Positions 16,701-24,285 of a stretch of 64,000 nucleotides of DNA are shown in pieces (position 1 is the stretch's first letter; the number at the start of each line of letters is the position of its first letter). The notes beneath the pieces are model-generated. The model saw only the letters and a program-made list of their open reading frames with translations, was not told the DNA's origin and did not search any database. Position numbers and translations under genes: made by a program. This DNA is from CAZOJJ01 sp964580105 (lineage in GTDB: Bacteria > Bacteroidota > Rhodothermia > Rhodothermales > Rubricoccaceae): contig CAZOJJ010000001.1 in assembly GCA_964580105.1 (NCBI GenBank), positions 185,943 to 249,942 of the forward strand, read 5' to 3'.

Positions 16701-16927
16701 CACTTCGCCAGCTCCCGGAGCGCGTTCTTGTACCGCTCGGCTACGTCCTCATAGGCGACTATGGCGTCCTCGAAGTCGGGGTCGTAGGGCGTCAGCGTCA
16801 GCCCGTCCGGCGTCTCGACGAGGTGGAGGGTGCTGCCCTCTTTGAGCCCGTGGCGGTCGAGGACCTCCTTCGGGAACGTGGCCCCGATGGAGTTGCCGAT
16901 CTTGCGAAGCGTGAGCGTACGGGTCAT
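16700..16927 (-). CDS. AbrB/SpoVT-type antitoxin
   Basis: This 75-residue protein starts MTRTLTLRKIGNSIGATFPKE, the swapped-hairpin AbrB/MazE fold that binds DNA. The segment after residue 40 (PYDPDFEDAIVAYEDVAERY) is acidic and helical and is the likely toxin-binding part. It overlaps the Doc-like gene, so both are made from one message. Autoregulation at its own promoter is expected for the family. Doc toxins are classically paired with Phd; an AbrB-type partner is a known but less common variant. Confidence 0.9.
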   Translation of the reverse strand: MTRTLTLRKIGNSIGATFPKEVLDRHGLKEGSTLHLVETPDGLTLTPYDPDFEDAIVAYEDVAERYKNALRELAK

Positions 16928-16990
16928 GGCGGTGGAGATGGCGGGCTGTGGCTACGCCCGTAAAACTCGTCCGTTCCTGCCCCACGCTAT

Positions 16991-17076
16991 TGTCATCCCG
17001 GACTCGATCCGGGATCTCCAGAGCACACCCGCGCCGCTGTCAATTTGGAGATCCCGGCTCGGGGGCCGGGATGACA
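16991..17076. repeat. 86-bp palindromic element (TGTCATCCCGG ... CCGGGATGACA)
   Basis: The ends TGTCATCCCGG and CCGGGATGACA are perfect inverted repeats. Just inside, CCGGGATCTCC pairs with GGAGATCCCGG, leaving a loop of about 27 bases. The whole can fold into one long hairpin. It strongly resembles a dispersed palindrome I know from many proteobacterial genomes, and it lies directly upstream of the toxin-antitoxin pair. Confidence 0.85.
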
Positions 17077-17121
17077 CCTGACTGGTACTTGAGCCGCTGA
17101 TCCCGAACAACTGCCCCAGTC

Positions 17122-18126
17122 CTACCCCTCCACCCCCACCGCCGCGTGGTCGCCGACGTTGAGCGTGCCGGCGAAGCCGCGCACGTGCGCGTCGTGCCCC
17201 ACGACCGACTCGTCGAGGCAGGCCGCCTCGACGGTGGCCCGCTCGAACACGATGGTGTTGCGCACGATGGAGCCGGTGATGACGGCGTCGCCGTGGACGG
17301 CGGCGTAGGGGCCGACGACGGAGTCGCGCACGGTCGCGTTCGGCCCGATGAACACGGGCTCGACGAGCGTGCTGTTCTCGACCGTCCCTTGTTTGCGGTT
17401 CTCGCCCTCCTTGGCCAGGATGAGCTTCGAGGTCGCCTTGATGGCGGGGATGGTGCCGCAGTCGAGCCACTCCGAGACGGCGGCGGTCTTGAACGTCCGG
17501 CCGTCCTTGAGCATCCGGTCGAGCGCGTCGGTGAGCTGGTACTCGCCGCCGACGCCGGTCACGTGGTGTTCCAGGAGGTAGTCGATCTCCCGTCGCAGGA
17601 CGGCCGCGTCGCGGAGGTAGTAGATGCCGATGATGGCCTCGTTCGAGATCGGCTCGGACGGCTTCTCGACGAAGTCGGTGATCCGGTCGCCCTCTTTCAC
17701 GACGACGCCGAAGCGGCGCGGGTCGTCCACGTGCTTGACCCAGACGACGGCGTCGGCGTCGAGGTCGGGCGCCTCGTCCATGTAGAAGAGGGTGTCGGCG
17801 AAGACGACGACGCACTCGCCGTCGAGGAACGAGCCGGCCTGGGCGACGGCGTGGGCCGTCCCCTTCGCCACCTCCTGCACGGCGAAGTGGGCCGCGATGC
17901 CGTGGCGCTCGCCAATGGCCGTGAGCTGCCGACGCACCTCGGGACCGAAGTCGGGGCCGAGGATGAACACGGCCTCGTCGAGCGCGCGCGGGAGGGTCTG
18001 CGCAAAGGTCTCGACGATGCGCTCGACCATCGTGCGCCCGGCGACGGGCAGGAGCGGCTTGGGGGTGACGTGGGTGTGGGGGCGAAGGCGCGTGCCCCGC
18101 CCCGCCATCGGGACGATGAGCTTCAT
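17122..18126 (-). CDS. Sugar-1-phosphate nucleotidyltransferase with C-terminal beta-helix
   Basis: The 334-residue protein begins MKLIVPMAGRGTRLRPHTHV, the nucleotide-binding loop of sugar-phosphate nucleotidyltransferases, followed by TPKPLLPVAGRTMVE. It continues with the Asp site VVVFADTLF, FVEKPSEPISNEAIIGIYY and GGEYQLTDAL. The last 75 residues (FIGPNATVRDSVVGPYAAVH and so on) are hexapeptide repeats of a left-handed beta-helix. It could be a glucose-1-phosphate thymidylyl- or GlcNAc-1-phosphate uridylyltransferase-like enzyme; the exact sugar is not certain, and it differs from rfbA in this window. The start at 18126 was chosen because MKLIVPMAG is the conserved N-terminus. Confidence 0.87.
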   Translation of the reverse strand: MKLIVPMAGRGTRLRPHTHVTPKPLLPVAGRTMVERIVETFAQTLPRALDEAVFILGPDFGPEVRRQLTAIGERHGIAAHFAVQEVAKGTAHAVAQAGSFLDGECVVVFADTLFYMDEAPDLDADAVVWVKHVDDPRRFGVVVKEGDRITDFVEKPSEPISNEAIIGIYYLRDAAVLRREIDYLLEHHVTGVGGEYQLTDALDRMLKDGRTFKTAAVSEWLDCGTIPAIKATSKLILAKEGENRKQGTVENSTLVEPVFIGPNATVRDSVVGPYAAVHGDAVITGSIVRNTIVFERATVEAACLDESVVGHDAHVRGFAGTLNVGDHAAVGVEG

Positions 18127-18479
18127 GGAAGAGAGGATGCGTGGGGCCAGAGGCCGGAGGATACGCACGACCCGTGCCCCCGGCGCCCGCGCCCCGGCGT
18201 TTCACCGTGGCGCCACGTGCGGGCCGCGGGGCGTTACCCGGCTTCTCCGGAACGCGGCTCTTCTCGATGGCGACGAACCCGGATGCGCTGAGGGGCCCGA
18301 CGGGACCGTCCACCATCCGCCTCGCTCTTTTCGGCCGGCAGCGCCCGTACGGCCCGCTTTACGGCGAATTGGAGGGGTGGAACGGAACTTGAAATCCGGC
18401 TCGCCCCGTTGAACGGGCACCGTCTCCGCCTCGGCGGCCGGACGGGCGCCCCTCCCCCGAACCCATCTCCCCCCTTGCC
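18127..18479. other. Intergenic region between divergent genes
   Basis: These 353 bases separate the nucleotidyltransferase and OmpA-lipoprotein genes. I find no convincing gene. On the minus strand TATCCTCC (18156-18163) is a candidate promoter element. CCCGTTGAACGGG (18405-18417) is a perfect 13-base palindrome, 63 bases before the OmpA start, and could be an operator. Confidence 0.6.
18156..18163 (-). promoter_or_regulatory. Candidate -10/-7 promoter element TATCCTCC
   Basis: It lies 30 bases before the nucleotidyltransferase ATG on the minus strand and has the same layout as TATCTTCC before the NifU-domain gene. Confidence 0.35.
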
Positions 18480-19172
18480 ATGCGTAGCTACCCCCTCCGC
18501 CTGACCGCGATTCCGCTGGTCCTCCTCACCCTCTTCAGCTTCGGCCAGACCGGCTGCAACAACACGGGCCGCGGCGCCGCCATCGGCGCGGGTGCAGGCG
18601 CCGTCGTCGGCGGCGTGGTTGGCCGGGCCACCGGCTCCACGGCGCGCGGCGCCATCATCGGCGCGGCCGTCGGCGGCACCGCCGGCGCCATCATCGGCCG
18701 CCAGATGGACCAGCAGGCCGAAGAGCTCGACCGCGAGCTCGAAAACGCCGACGTCGAGCCCATCACCGACCCCGAGACGGGCGAGACGGCCGGCATCGCC
18801 CTCCGCTTCGACAACGCGCTGCTGTTCGACCTCAACAGCGCGAACCTGAGGCCCGGCGTCCGCGCCGACCTCGCCGACCTCGCGTCGAGCCTGCGCACGT
18901 ACGAGAACCACGACGCGGTGATCGTCGGCCACGCCTCGACCGACGGCTCGACGCAGCACAACCAGGATCTCAGCGAGCGCCGCGCCAACGCCGTCCGCGA
19001 CTACCTCGTCTCGCTCGGCGTCCCGTCGTACCGCCTCCAGGCCTTCGGGCGCGGCGAGTCCGAGCCGCTCCCGGGCATCGCCGGCACCTCGCCGGAGAAC
19101 CGCCGCGTCGAGATCGCCATCTACGCGAACGAGCAGTACCGCCAGAACCTCCAGAACGAGTACGGCAACTGA
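18480..19172 (+). CDS. OmpA-family outer-membrane lipoprotein with glycine zipper
   Basis: The 230-residue protein has a lipoprotein signal ending in FGQTGC (Cys26). A glycine-zipper segment follows at 30-75 (GAAIGAGAGAVVGGVVGRAT and GAIIGAAVGGTAGAIIGR), then an acidic linker, and an OmpA-like peptidoglycan-binding domain at about 100-220 (FDLNSANLRPGVRADL, VIVGHASTDGSTQHNQDLSE, RRANAVRDYL, PENRRVEIAI). The arrangement is that of YiaD/Pal-like proteins that tie the outer membrane to peptidoglycan. It stands alone with its own downstream hairpin. Confidence 0.92.
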   Translation: MRSYPLRLTAIPLVLLTLFSFGQTGCNNTGRGAAIGAGAGAVVGGVVGRATGSTARGAIIGAAVGGTAGAIIGRQMDQQAEELDRELENADVEPITDPETGETAGIALRFDNALLFDLNSANLRPGVRADLADLASSLRTYENHDAVIVGHASTDGSTQHNQDLSERRANAVRDYLVSLGVPSYRLQAFGRGESEPLPGIAGTSPENRRVEIAIYANEQYRQNLQNEYGN

Positions 19173-19202
19173 TTCGCGGACACCCCCGGCCGACCCGGCC
19201 GG

Positions 19203-19210
19203 TATCTTTA
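19203..19210 (+). promoter_or_regulatory. Candidate -10/-7 promoter element TATCTTTA
   Basis: The TAnCTT word lies 62 bases before the LOG-family ATG, immediately before a GC hairpin. Confidence 0.3.
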
Positions 19211-19241
19211 CGGCCCTCGGTCCTTCGCGGCCGGGGGCCGT
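19210..19241 (+). terminator. GC hairpin after the OmpA lipoprotein gene
   Basis: ACGGCCCTCGG pairs with CCGGGGGCCGT (one G-T pair) around a 10-base loop. It is probably the end of the OmpA-lipoprotein transcript. Since a candidate promoter element precedes it, an attenuator of the next gene is an alternative. Confidence 0.6.
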
Positions 19242-19264
19242 TCTCGTGTCTCACCTACCCGCCC

Positions 19265-20002
19265 ATGCCCACCTCCGACCACGCCCCCCACCCGACGCCC
19301 TTCGTCGCCGAGAAGAAGATGTCGCCGCAGGAGCAGGCCGAGTGGCAGGCGACGCGGGTCCGGGACACCTGGCGCATCTTCCGCATCATGGGCGAGTTCG
19401 TCGAGGGATTCGAGCGGCTCTCGCAGTACGGCCCGAGCGTCTCGGTGTTCGGCTCGGCGCGGACGCGGCCGGGCACGCCCTATTACGAGATGGGCGTCGC
19501 AGTGGGCCGGAAGCTGGCCGAGCACGGCTACGCCGTCATCACCGGCGGCGGCCCCGGCATCATGGAGGCGGCCAACAAGGGGGCGCAGGAAGCGGGCGGC
19601 GTCTCGGTCGGCCTCAACATCGCGCTGCCGCACGAGCAGCGCGCCAACCCGTACGTGGACCCGAGCGGCCTCATCACGTTCGACTTCTTCTTCGCCCGGA
19701 AGACGATGTTCGTCAAGTACGCCCAGGGCTTCATCGTGCTGCCGGGCGGGTTCGGCACGATGGACGAGCTGTTCGAGAGCCTCACGCTGATCCAGACCGG
19801 CAAGACGACGCGCTTCCCCGTGGTCCTCATGGGCCGCGACTACTGGGACGGGCTGCTCACCTGGCTCCGCGAAAAGATGCTCTTCGACGGCAACATCGCC
19901 GAGATGGACCTGGACCTGTTCCAGGTCACCGACGACCCCGGCGAAGCCGTGGCGATCATCGAGCGGTTCAGCCACGAGGTGGGGGTGGCCCCCAATTTTT
20001 GA
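19265..20002 (+). CDS. LOG-family protein (TIGR00730; nucleotide 5'-monophosphate phosphoribohydrolase type)
   Basis: The 245-residue protein contains the two LOG signatures: VITGGGPGIMEAANKGAQEA in the first half and VLPGGFGTMDELFE in the second, with SVFGSARTRPG before them. LOG proteins cleave cytokinin-like or other nucleoside monophosphates to base and ribose 5-phosphate; the bacterial substrate is often AMP-like. No signal peptide is present. The N-terminal 45 residues are slightly longer than in the minimal family members. The gene stands between an OmpA lipoprotein and a TPR protein with its own spacers, so context adds little. Confidence 0.93.
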   Translation: MPTSDHAPHPTPFVAEKKMSPQEQAEWQATRVRDTWRIFRIMGEFVEGFERLSQYGPSVSVFGSARTRPGTPYYEMGVAVGRKLAEHGYAVITGGGPGIMEAANKGAQEAGGVSVGLNIALPHEQRANPYVDPSGLITFDFFFARKTMFVKYAQGFIVLPGGFGTMDELFESLTLIQTGKTTRFPVVLMGRDYWDGLLTWLREKMLFDGNIAEMDLDLFQVTDDPGEAVAIIERFSHEVGVAPNF

Positions 20003-20226
20003 CCGGGTCCGTTCGGCGCCTCTCCGTAGTTTCTCCGCCCACCTGCGCGTACGGGTCCGTCCACCTCGGTACACATGCCCGGCGCCTCAGTGAGCCCTCC
20101 CGGCCCGATTCGGGCGCGGCACAGCATGTGCAGGCTCCCGTGCAAAGATCCGATGCACGCGGCAACCTTCTGCTGCGGCCTGCATCTACTCGCTCTTGTT
20201 TGCTAACCCCAACCCCTACTGCGGTT

Positions 20227-20982
20227 ATGACCCTGACCCCTCGTATCGCCTTCCTGGCGACCCTCGTGGCGCTGATCGGCCTCACGACGCCGGTGCAGGC
20301 CCAGGACACCCCGGTCGCGCCCGACACGATCGTCGTCCGCACCCCTGAGAACGACGCCCGCCGCCGCTTCAACGAAGGCAACGACCTGCTCCGGCAGGAG
20401 GACTACGAGGGCGCCCTGGCCACGTTCGACGCCGGCCTCGAACTCGACCCGACCAACGCGCGCAACGCCTACGGCCGCGCCCTCGCCCTGGCCCAGCTCG
20501 ACCGCGAGGAGGACGCCGTGGCCGCGTTCGAGCAGGCCATCGAACTCGCCGACGCCCGCGAGGATGCCGAGACCGCCGACGCCGCGCGCCGCGCGCTCGG
20601 CACCATCGCCTACCGCAACGCCACGGCGAAGCTGCAGGCGTTCCCGCTGCCGAAGCCGACGGCCGAGGAGGCCCTCCCCCTCCTGGAGCAGGCTGAAGCC
20701 GGCAACGTGGACAGCCCGCAGCTGCCCTACCAGTTCGCCCGCGTCTACAACGCACTGGAGCGCTGGGAGGACGCCGAGCGCTACGCCCTCCAGGCCGTCG
20801 AGGCGGCCGAAGGCGAGAACGGCGACAAGTCGGCGCTCTACTACGAGCTCGGCCTCGCCCGCATGGGCCAGGGCAACGCGGCCGGTGCCCGCGAAGCGTT
20901 CGAGCTGGCCCGCGAGGGCCAGTGGAGCGGCTGGGCCGAGTACCAGCTCGGCCAGCTCGACGCCCAGGGCGCCGAAGGCTAA
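20227..20982 (+). CDS. Exported TPR-repeat protein
   Basis: The 251-residue product begins MTLTPRIAFLATLVALIGLT with cleavage likely after VQAQ, so it is periplasmic. At least three TPR units are visible: RRRFNEGNDLLRQEDYEGAL, NARNAYGRALALAQLDREED and YYELGLARMGQGNAAGAREA. The protein is acidic and Ala-rich. TPRs mediate protein contacts, so a scaffold role in the envelope is likely, but no partner can be named. The frame stays open for more than 300 codons upstream through GC bias, and the ATG at 20227 is the only start followed by a signal peptide. Confidence 0.85.
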   Translation: MTLTPRIAFLATLVALIGLTTPVQAQDTPVAPDTIVVRTPENDARRRFNEGNDLLRQEDYEGALATFDAGLELDPTNARNAYGRALALAQLDREEDAVAAFEQAIELADAREDAETADAARRALGTIAYRNATAKLQAFPLPKPTAEEALPLLEQAEAGNVDSPQLPYQFARVYNALERWEDAERYALQAVEAAEGENGDKSALYYELGLARMGQGNAAGAREAFELAREGQWSGWAEYQLGQLDAQGAEG

Positions 20983-21004
20983 GCGCCGACCGAGCCACCA
21001 CGAG

Positions 21005-21037
21005 CGAGGCCGCGACGGACGATCCGTCGCGGCCTCG
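21005..21037. terminator. Perfect 15-bp hairpin between converging genes
   Basis: CGAGGCCGCGACGGA and TCCGTCGCGGCCTCG pair without mismatch around a three-base loop (CGA), 23 bases after the TPR gene stop and 23 bases beyond the stop of the minus-strand small ORF. It is a likely bidirectional terminator, although the T tract is missing. Confidence 0.75.
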
Positions 21038-21060
21038 TTGCGTGCGGGAAGGACGACCCG

Positions 21061-21201
21061 TCAGACCGTGTTGCGGCTGCCGAGCCAGAGCAGCACGACG
21101 AGCAGCACCAGCGGCACGAGCACGCTGGCGACGGGCATCCATTCGAGGCCGACGCCGTACCCGGCGGTGTCGGGGCCGAGGAGGAGAGCGAGGAGAGGCA
21201 T
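21061..21201 (-). CDS. Small single-pass membrane protein (hypothetical)
   Basis: A 46-codon ORF runs from ATG at 21201 to TGA at 21061. It starts MPLLALLLGPDTAGYGVGLE and has one strong membrane helix near the C-terminus (VASVLVPLVLLVVLLWLG), followed by the short basic tail SRNTV. Third codon positions are almost all G or C, as in true genes here, and the ORF ends beside a perfect hairpin. I do not recognise a family. A chance ORF remains possible, but the amphipathic layout argues for a real small membrane protein. Confidence 0.55.
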   Translation of the reverse strand: MPLLALLLGPDTAGYGVGLEWMPVASVLVPLVLLVVLLWLGSRNTV

Positions 21202-21225
21202 GATCGGGGCCGAGGACGGTGGGGG

Positions 21226-21234
21226 TACCTTTCG
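21226..21234 (+). promoter_or_regulatory. Candidate -10/-7 promoter element TACCTTTCG
   Basis: It lies 45 bases before the GTG start of the acyltransferase gene. Confidence 0.4.
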
Positions 21235-21270
21235 CGCAAGCTACGCCCTCTCGCCCACTCCGATCCCGCC

Positions 21271-22029
21271 GTGACCGCCGCCATCGCACCGACCGCCCAG
21301 ATCCACCCCACCGCCCGCCTCGCCGAAGGCGTGGTCGTCGGCCACTTCTGCGTGATCGAGGCCGGCGTGGAGGTCGGTGCCGGCACGGTGCTGGGGCACC
21401 ACGTCGTGCTCCGCGAGGGCGCCCGCCTCGGCGAAGACGTGCGCGTGGACGACCACGCCGTGATCGGCAAGCAGCCGATGCGGGCGGCCCGGAGTGCCAC
21501 CACGCGCGCCGAGCCCCTCCCGCCCACCGAGATCGGCGCCGGCAGCCTCGTCGGCACCGGGGCCGTGCTCTACGCCGGGTGCCGGATCGGCCGCCGCGTC
21601 CTCGTGGCCGACTACGCCACCGTCCGCGAGCGCGTCGCCGTCGGCGACGAAACCATCGTCGGGCGCGGCGTGGCCATCGAGAACGACTGCGCGGTGGGCG
21701 CGCGGTGCAAACTGGAGACGAACGCCTACGTCACCGCCCTCTCGACCGTCGAGGACGACGTGTTCGTCGCGCCCGGCGTACTCACCAGCAACGACAACTT
21801 CATGGGGCGGACGGAAGAGCGGAAGCGGCACTTCGGCGGCCCGACGATCCGGCGCGGCGCGCGCCTGGGCGTCGGCGCCGTGATCCTGCCGGGCAAGGAC
21901 GTACCCGAGGAAGCCGTCGTCGCCGCCGGCGCCGTCCTCACGCGCGACGCTGAAGCCGGGCAGGTCCACCTCGGCGTACCCGCGCGCGCCGTGCGCCCCG
22001 TACCGCCCGAGCAGCGGCTGGATGGATAG
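21271..22029 (+). CDS. Left-handed beta-helix acyltransferase (WbpD/LpxA-like)
   Basis: The 252-residue protein is made of hexapeptide repeats from residue 5 on (IAPTAQIHPTARLAEGVVVG, VEVGAGTVLGHHVVLREGAR). The SNDNFMG and AVILPGKDVPEEAVVAAGAV segments are typical of sugar N-acetyltransferases. With the DegT aminotransferase and Gfo/Idh oxidoreductase downstream it resembles the WbpD-WbpE-WbpB trio that builds diacetamido-uronic acids; this is inferred from gene order. An LpxA-like enzyme is the main alternative. The start is GTG. The last codons and the TAG stop lie in the first unit of a 15-bp tandem repeat. Confidence 0.82.
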   Translation: MTAAIAPTAQIHPTARLAEGVVVGHFCVIEAGVEVGAGTVLGHHVVLREGARLGEDVRVDDHAVIGKQPMRAARSATTRAEPLPPTEIGAGSLVGTGAVLYAGCRIGRRVLVADYATVRERVAVGDETIVGRGVAIENDCAVGARCKLETNAYVTALSTVEDDVFVAPGVLTSNDNFMGRTEERKRHFGGPTIRRGARLGVGAVILPGKDVPEEAVVAAGAVLTRDAEAGQVHLGVPARAVRPVPPEQRLDG

Positions 22030-22080
22030 ATCCTGGATGGATAGATCCTGGATGGATAGATCCTGGATGGATAGATCCTG
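22021..22080. repeat. 15-bp minisatellite containing the stop codon
   Basis: The unit gatggatagatcctg is repeated four times exactly and followed by a fragment (gatgga). The TAG that ends the acyltransferase is in the first unit. Since the unit is five codons long, every further copy also carries an in-frame TAG. Confidence 0.97.
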
Positions 22081-22143
22081 GATGGAGAGGCGCTCATCCG
22101 AGTTTTCCTCCCCCCCCGCCCTCCCCGGGAGCCTGAGGGAAGC

Positions 22144-22162
22144 GAAGGGGTAGGACCCCTTC
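22144..22162 (+). terminator. Short hairpin GAAGGGGT-AGG-ACCCCTTC
   Basis: A perfect 8-bp stem with a three-base loop lies between the acyltransferase and the M48 peptidase, 23 bases before the latter's ATG. It may be a terminator or a leader structure over the start region. Confidence 0.45.
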
Positions 22163-22184
22163 CTTTCATCCCGCCCCTCTCTCC

Positions 22185-23036
22185 ATGCTCGTCCGAACCC
22201 GTCGCTCCGGCGGGCGCCGCGGTGGCCGACTCCTCATCGGCCTCGTCGCCGCCGTCCTCGCCGTCGTCACGTACTTCGCCACCACGACCGTCGAGGAGAA
22301 CCCCGTCACGGGCGAGGACCAGCGCGTGAGCATGAACGTGGACCAGGAGATCGCGCTCGGTCTCCAGGCGCAGCCCGAGCTGGCCGCCCAGCACGGCGGT
22401 GAGGTTCCGAACCCCGAAGACCAGCAGCTCATCGACGCCCTCGGCGAGCGGATCGTCCGGGCCAGCCGGGCGGGCGGGACGCCCTACGCCGACCACTTCG
22501 ACTTCCACCTCCTCGCCGACCCGCAGACCGTCAACGCGTTCGCCCTTCCGGGCGGCCAGATCAACGTGACGGCCGGCCTCATCCGCGCGCTCCAGCCTAC
22601 CGAGGGCGAGCTGGCCGGCATCCTCGCCCACGAGATCGCCCACGTCGTCGGCCGCCACTCGGCCGAGCAGATGGCGAAGGCGCAGCTCACGCAGGGCCTC
22701 GCCAGCGCCGCCGCCATCGCGGCGTACGACCCGGACCGGCCGGGCTCGGCGGCGTCCTCGCAGATCGCCCTCCTGATCGGCCAGGCGATCACGATGCGGT
22801 ACGGCCGCGAGGACGAGCTGGAGTCCGACCGCCTCGGCGTCCGCTTCATGGCCGAGGCGGGTTACGACCCCCGCGCGATGGCCTCGGTGATGACGAAGCT
22901 GGGGCAGGCCGCCGGCGGTGCGCGCGGCCCCGAGTTCCTCTCGACGCACCCCAATCCCGAGAACCGGATCGCCCGCATCGAGGAGGCCATCGCCGAGCTG
23001 TACCCCGACGGCGTCCCGGACGGGCTCATCCGGTAG
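22185..23036 (+). CDS. M48-family metallopeptidase (membrane-anchored, BepA/LoiP-like)
   Basis: The 283-residue protein has an N-terminal basic stretch and one membrane anchor (LLIGLVAAVLAVVTYFATTT, 16-35). The M48 domain has the zinc motif HEIAHVVGRH at 149-158 and the third ligand in EDELESDRLG at about 208-217. FALPGGQINVTAGL before the zinc site and STHPNPENRI at the end are typical of periplasmic M48C proteases that check outer-membrane protein assembly. It lies between sugar-biosynthesis genes, and its role in that setting is not clear. No TPR region is attached. Confidence 0.9.
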   Translation: MLVRTRRSGGRRGGRLLIGLVAAVLAVVTYFATTTVEENPVTGEDQRVSMNVDQEIALGLQAQPELAAQHGGEVPNPEDQQLIDALGERIVRASRAGGTPYADHFDFHLLADPQTVNAFALPGGQINVTAGLIRALQPTEGELAGILAHEIAHVVGRHSAEQMAKAQLTQGLASAAAIAAYDPDRPGSAASSQIALLIGQAITMRYGREDELESDRLGVRFMAEAGYDPRAMASVMTKLGQAAGGARGPEFLSTHPNPENRIARIEEAIAELYPDGVPDGLIR

Positions 23037-23093
23037 GCGACGGCGCATCCGTGAAGCCCGCGTGCGGGCGCCCGGCCGGCCAGAACACGGCCG

Positions 23094-23101
23094 TACCTTC
23101 G
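23094..23101 (+). promoter_or_regulatory. Candidate -10/-7 promoter element TACCTTCG
   Basis: It lies 31 bases before the DegT aminotransferase ATG, the same spacing as for several other genes in the window. Confidence 0.45.
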
Positions 23102-23124
23102 CGCCTGCTCCAACCCGCCGCCGC

Positions 23125-24258
23125 ATGACGCCGATCCAGATGGTCGACCTGCACGCGCAGGTGGCCGCCCTCCGCCCCGACCTCGACGCCGCCATCGCCG
23201 AGGTGCTCGACAGCGGCGCGTTCGTGCGCGGCCCCTTCGTGAAGCGCTTCGAGGACGCGCTCGGCGCCTACTACGGCGGCGCCCACGCCCTCGGCGTCGG
23301 CAACGGGACGGACGCCCTCCAGATCGCCTACATGGCCGTCGGCGTCGGGCCGGGCGACGAGGTCGTCATGCCGGCATTCACGTTCGTCGCCACGGCCGAG
23401 GCGGCGGCGCTGCTCGGCGCCACGCCGGTCTTCGTGGACGTGGACCCCCGGACGTTCAACCTCGACCCGGCGCAGGTGGAGGCCGCCCTCACGGAGCGGA
23501 CGAAGGCCATCGTGCCCGTGCACCTCTTCGGCCAGGCGGCCGACGTGGACCCGATCCTCGCGCTCGCCGAGGCGCGCGGCCTCGCCGTGGTCGAGGACGC
23601 GGCGCAGTCGGTGGGCGCACGGTACAAGGGCCGCCTCACCGGCCTGCTGGGCGACGTCGGCTGCCTCTCGTTCTATCCGTCGAAGAACCTCGGCGCCTAC
23701 GGCGACGGCGGCGCGCTGCTGACGCCGGACGACGCGACGGCCGCTGCGCTCCGCCGGATCGCCAACCACGGCGCGGAGCGGAAGTACTACCACACGGAGG
23801 TGGGCGTGAACAGCCGCCTCGACGCGCTCCAGGCGGCCATCCTCTCCGTCAAGCTCCCCCACCTCGACGCGTGGACCGCCGCGCGCCGCGCCGCCGCCGA
23901 CCGCTACGACGAGCGCCTCGCCGGCCTCGACGGGATCACCCTGCCGCACCGCGCACCGTACGCCGACCACGCCTTCCACCAGTACACGATCCGCGTCCAC
24001 GGCGGCCGGCGCGACGCCCTCGCGGCGCACCTCAAGGCGGCGGGCATTCCGACGATGATCTACTACCCGGTGCCGCTCCACCGCCTCCCCGTCTTCGCCG
24101 GCCTCGGCTACGCCGAGGGGAGCCTGCCCGAGTCCGAACGCGCCAGCCGCGAGGTGCTCTCGCTCCCGATGCACCCCGCCCTGACCGACGAGCAGATCGG
24201 CTACGTGGCCGAACGGATCGCCGCGTTCGCGGAAACGCACGCGGCGACTGCGGCGTAG
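23125..24258 (+). CDS. DegT/DnrJ/EryC1/StrS-family sugar aminotransferase (WbpE-like)
   Basis: The 377-residue PLP enzyme transfers an amino group to a keto-sugar nucleotide. Visible are GNGTDALQIAYMAVGVGPGD (60-79), VVEDAAQSVGARYKG (155-169), the PLP Lys187 in SFYPSKNLGAYGDGG, and GVNSRLDALQAAIL. The N-terminus MVDLHAQVAALRPDLDAAI is that of the WbpE/FdtB group. With the acyltransferase and the Gfo/Idh enzyme it probably makes a 3-amino or 2,3-diamino sugar for surface polysaccharide. The ATG at 23125 starts the conserved region; the frame is open upstream only by composition. Confidence 0.93.
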   Translation: MTPIQMVDLHAQVAALRPDLDAAIAEVLDSGAFVRGPFVKRFEDALGAYYGGAHALGVGNGTDALQIAYMAVGVGPGDEVVMPAFTFVATAEAAALLGATPVFVDVDPRTFNLDPAQVEAALTERTKAIVPVHLFGQAADVDPILALAEARGLAVVEDAAQSVGARYKGRLTGLLGDVGCLSFYPSKNLGAYGDGGALLTPDDATAAALRRIANHGAERKYYHTEVGVNSRLDALQAAILSVKLPHLDAWTAARRAAADRYDERLAGLDGITLPHRAPYADHAFHQYTIRVHGGRRDALAAHLKAAGIPTMIYYPVPLHRLPVFAGLGYAEGSLPESERASREVLSLPMHPALTDEQIGYVAERIAAFAETHAATAA

Positions 24259-24285
24259 GGCGGCGGATTCACCTCCTCCGTCCGC

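Noticed and set aside
16991..17076. Insertion-sequence remnant
   Set aside because: No transposase fragment and the whole element is a self-complementary hairpin, so a small palindromic repeat is the better description.
22021..22080. CRISPR array
   Set aside because: Units are contiguous 15-mers without spacers; the same holds for the arrays at 152-360, 25306-25380 and 41913-41986.
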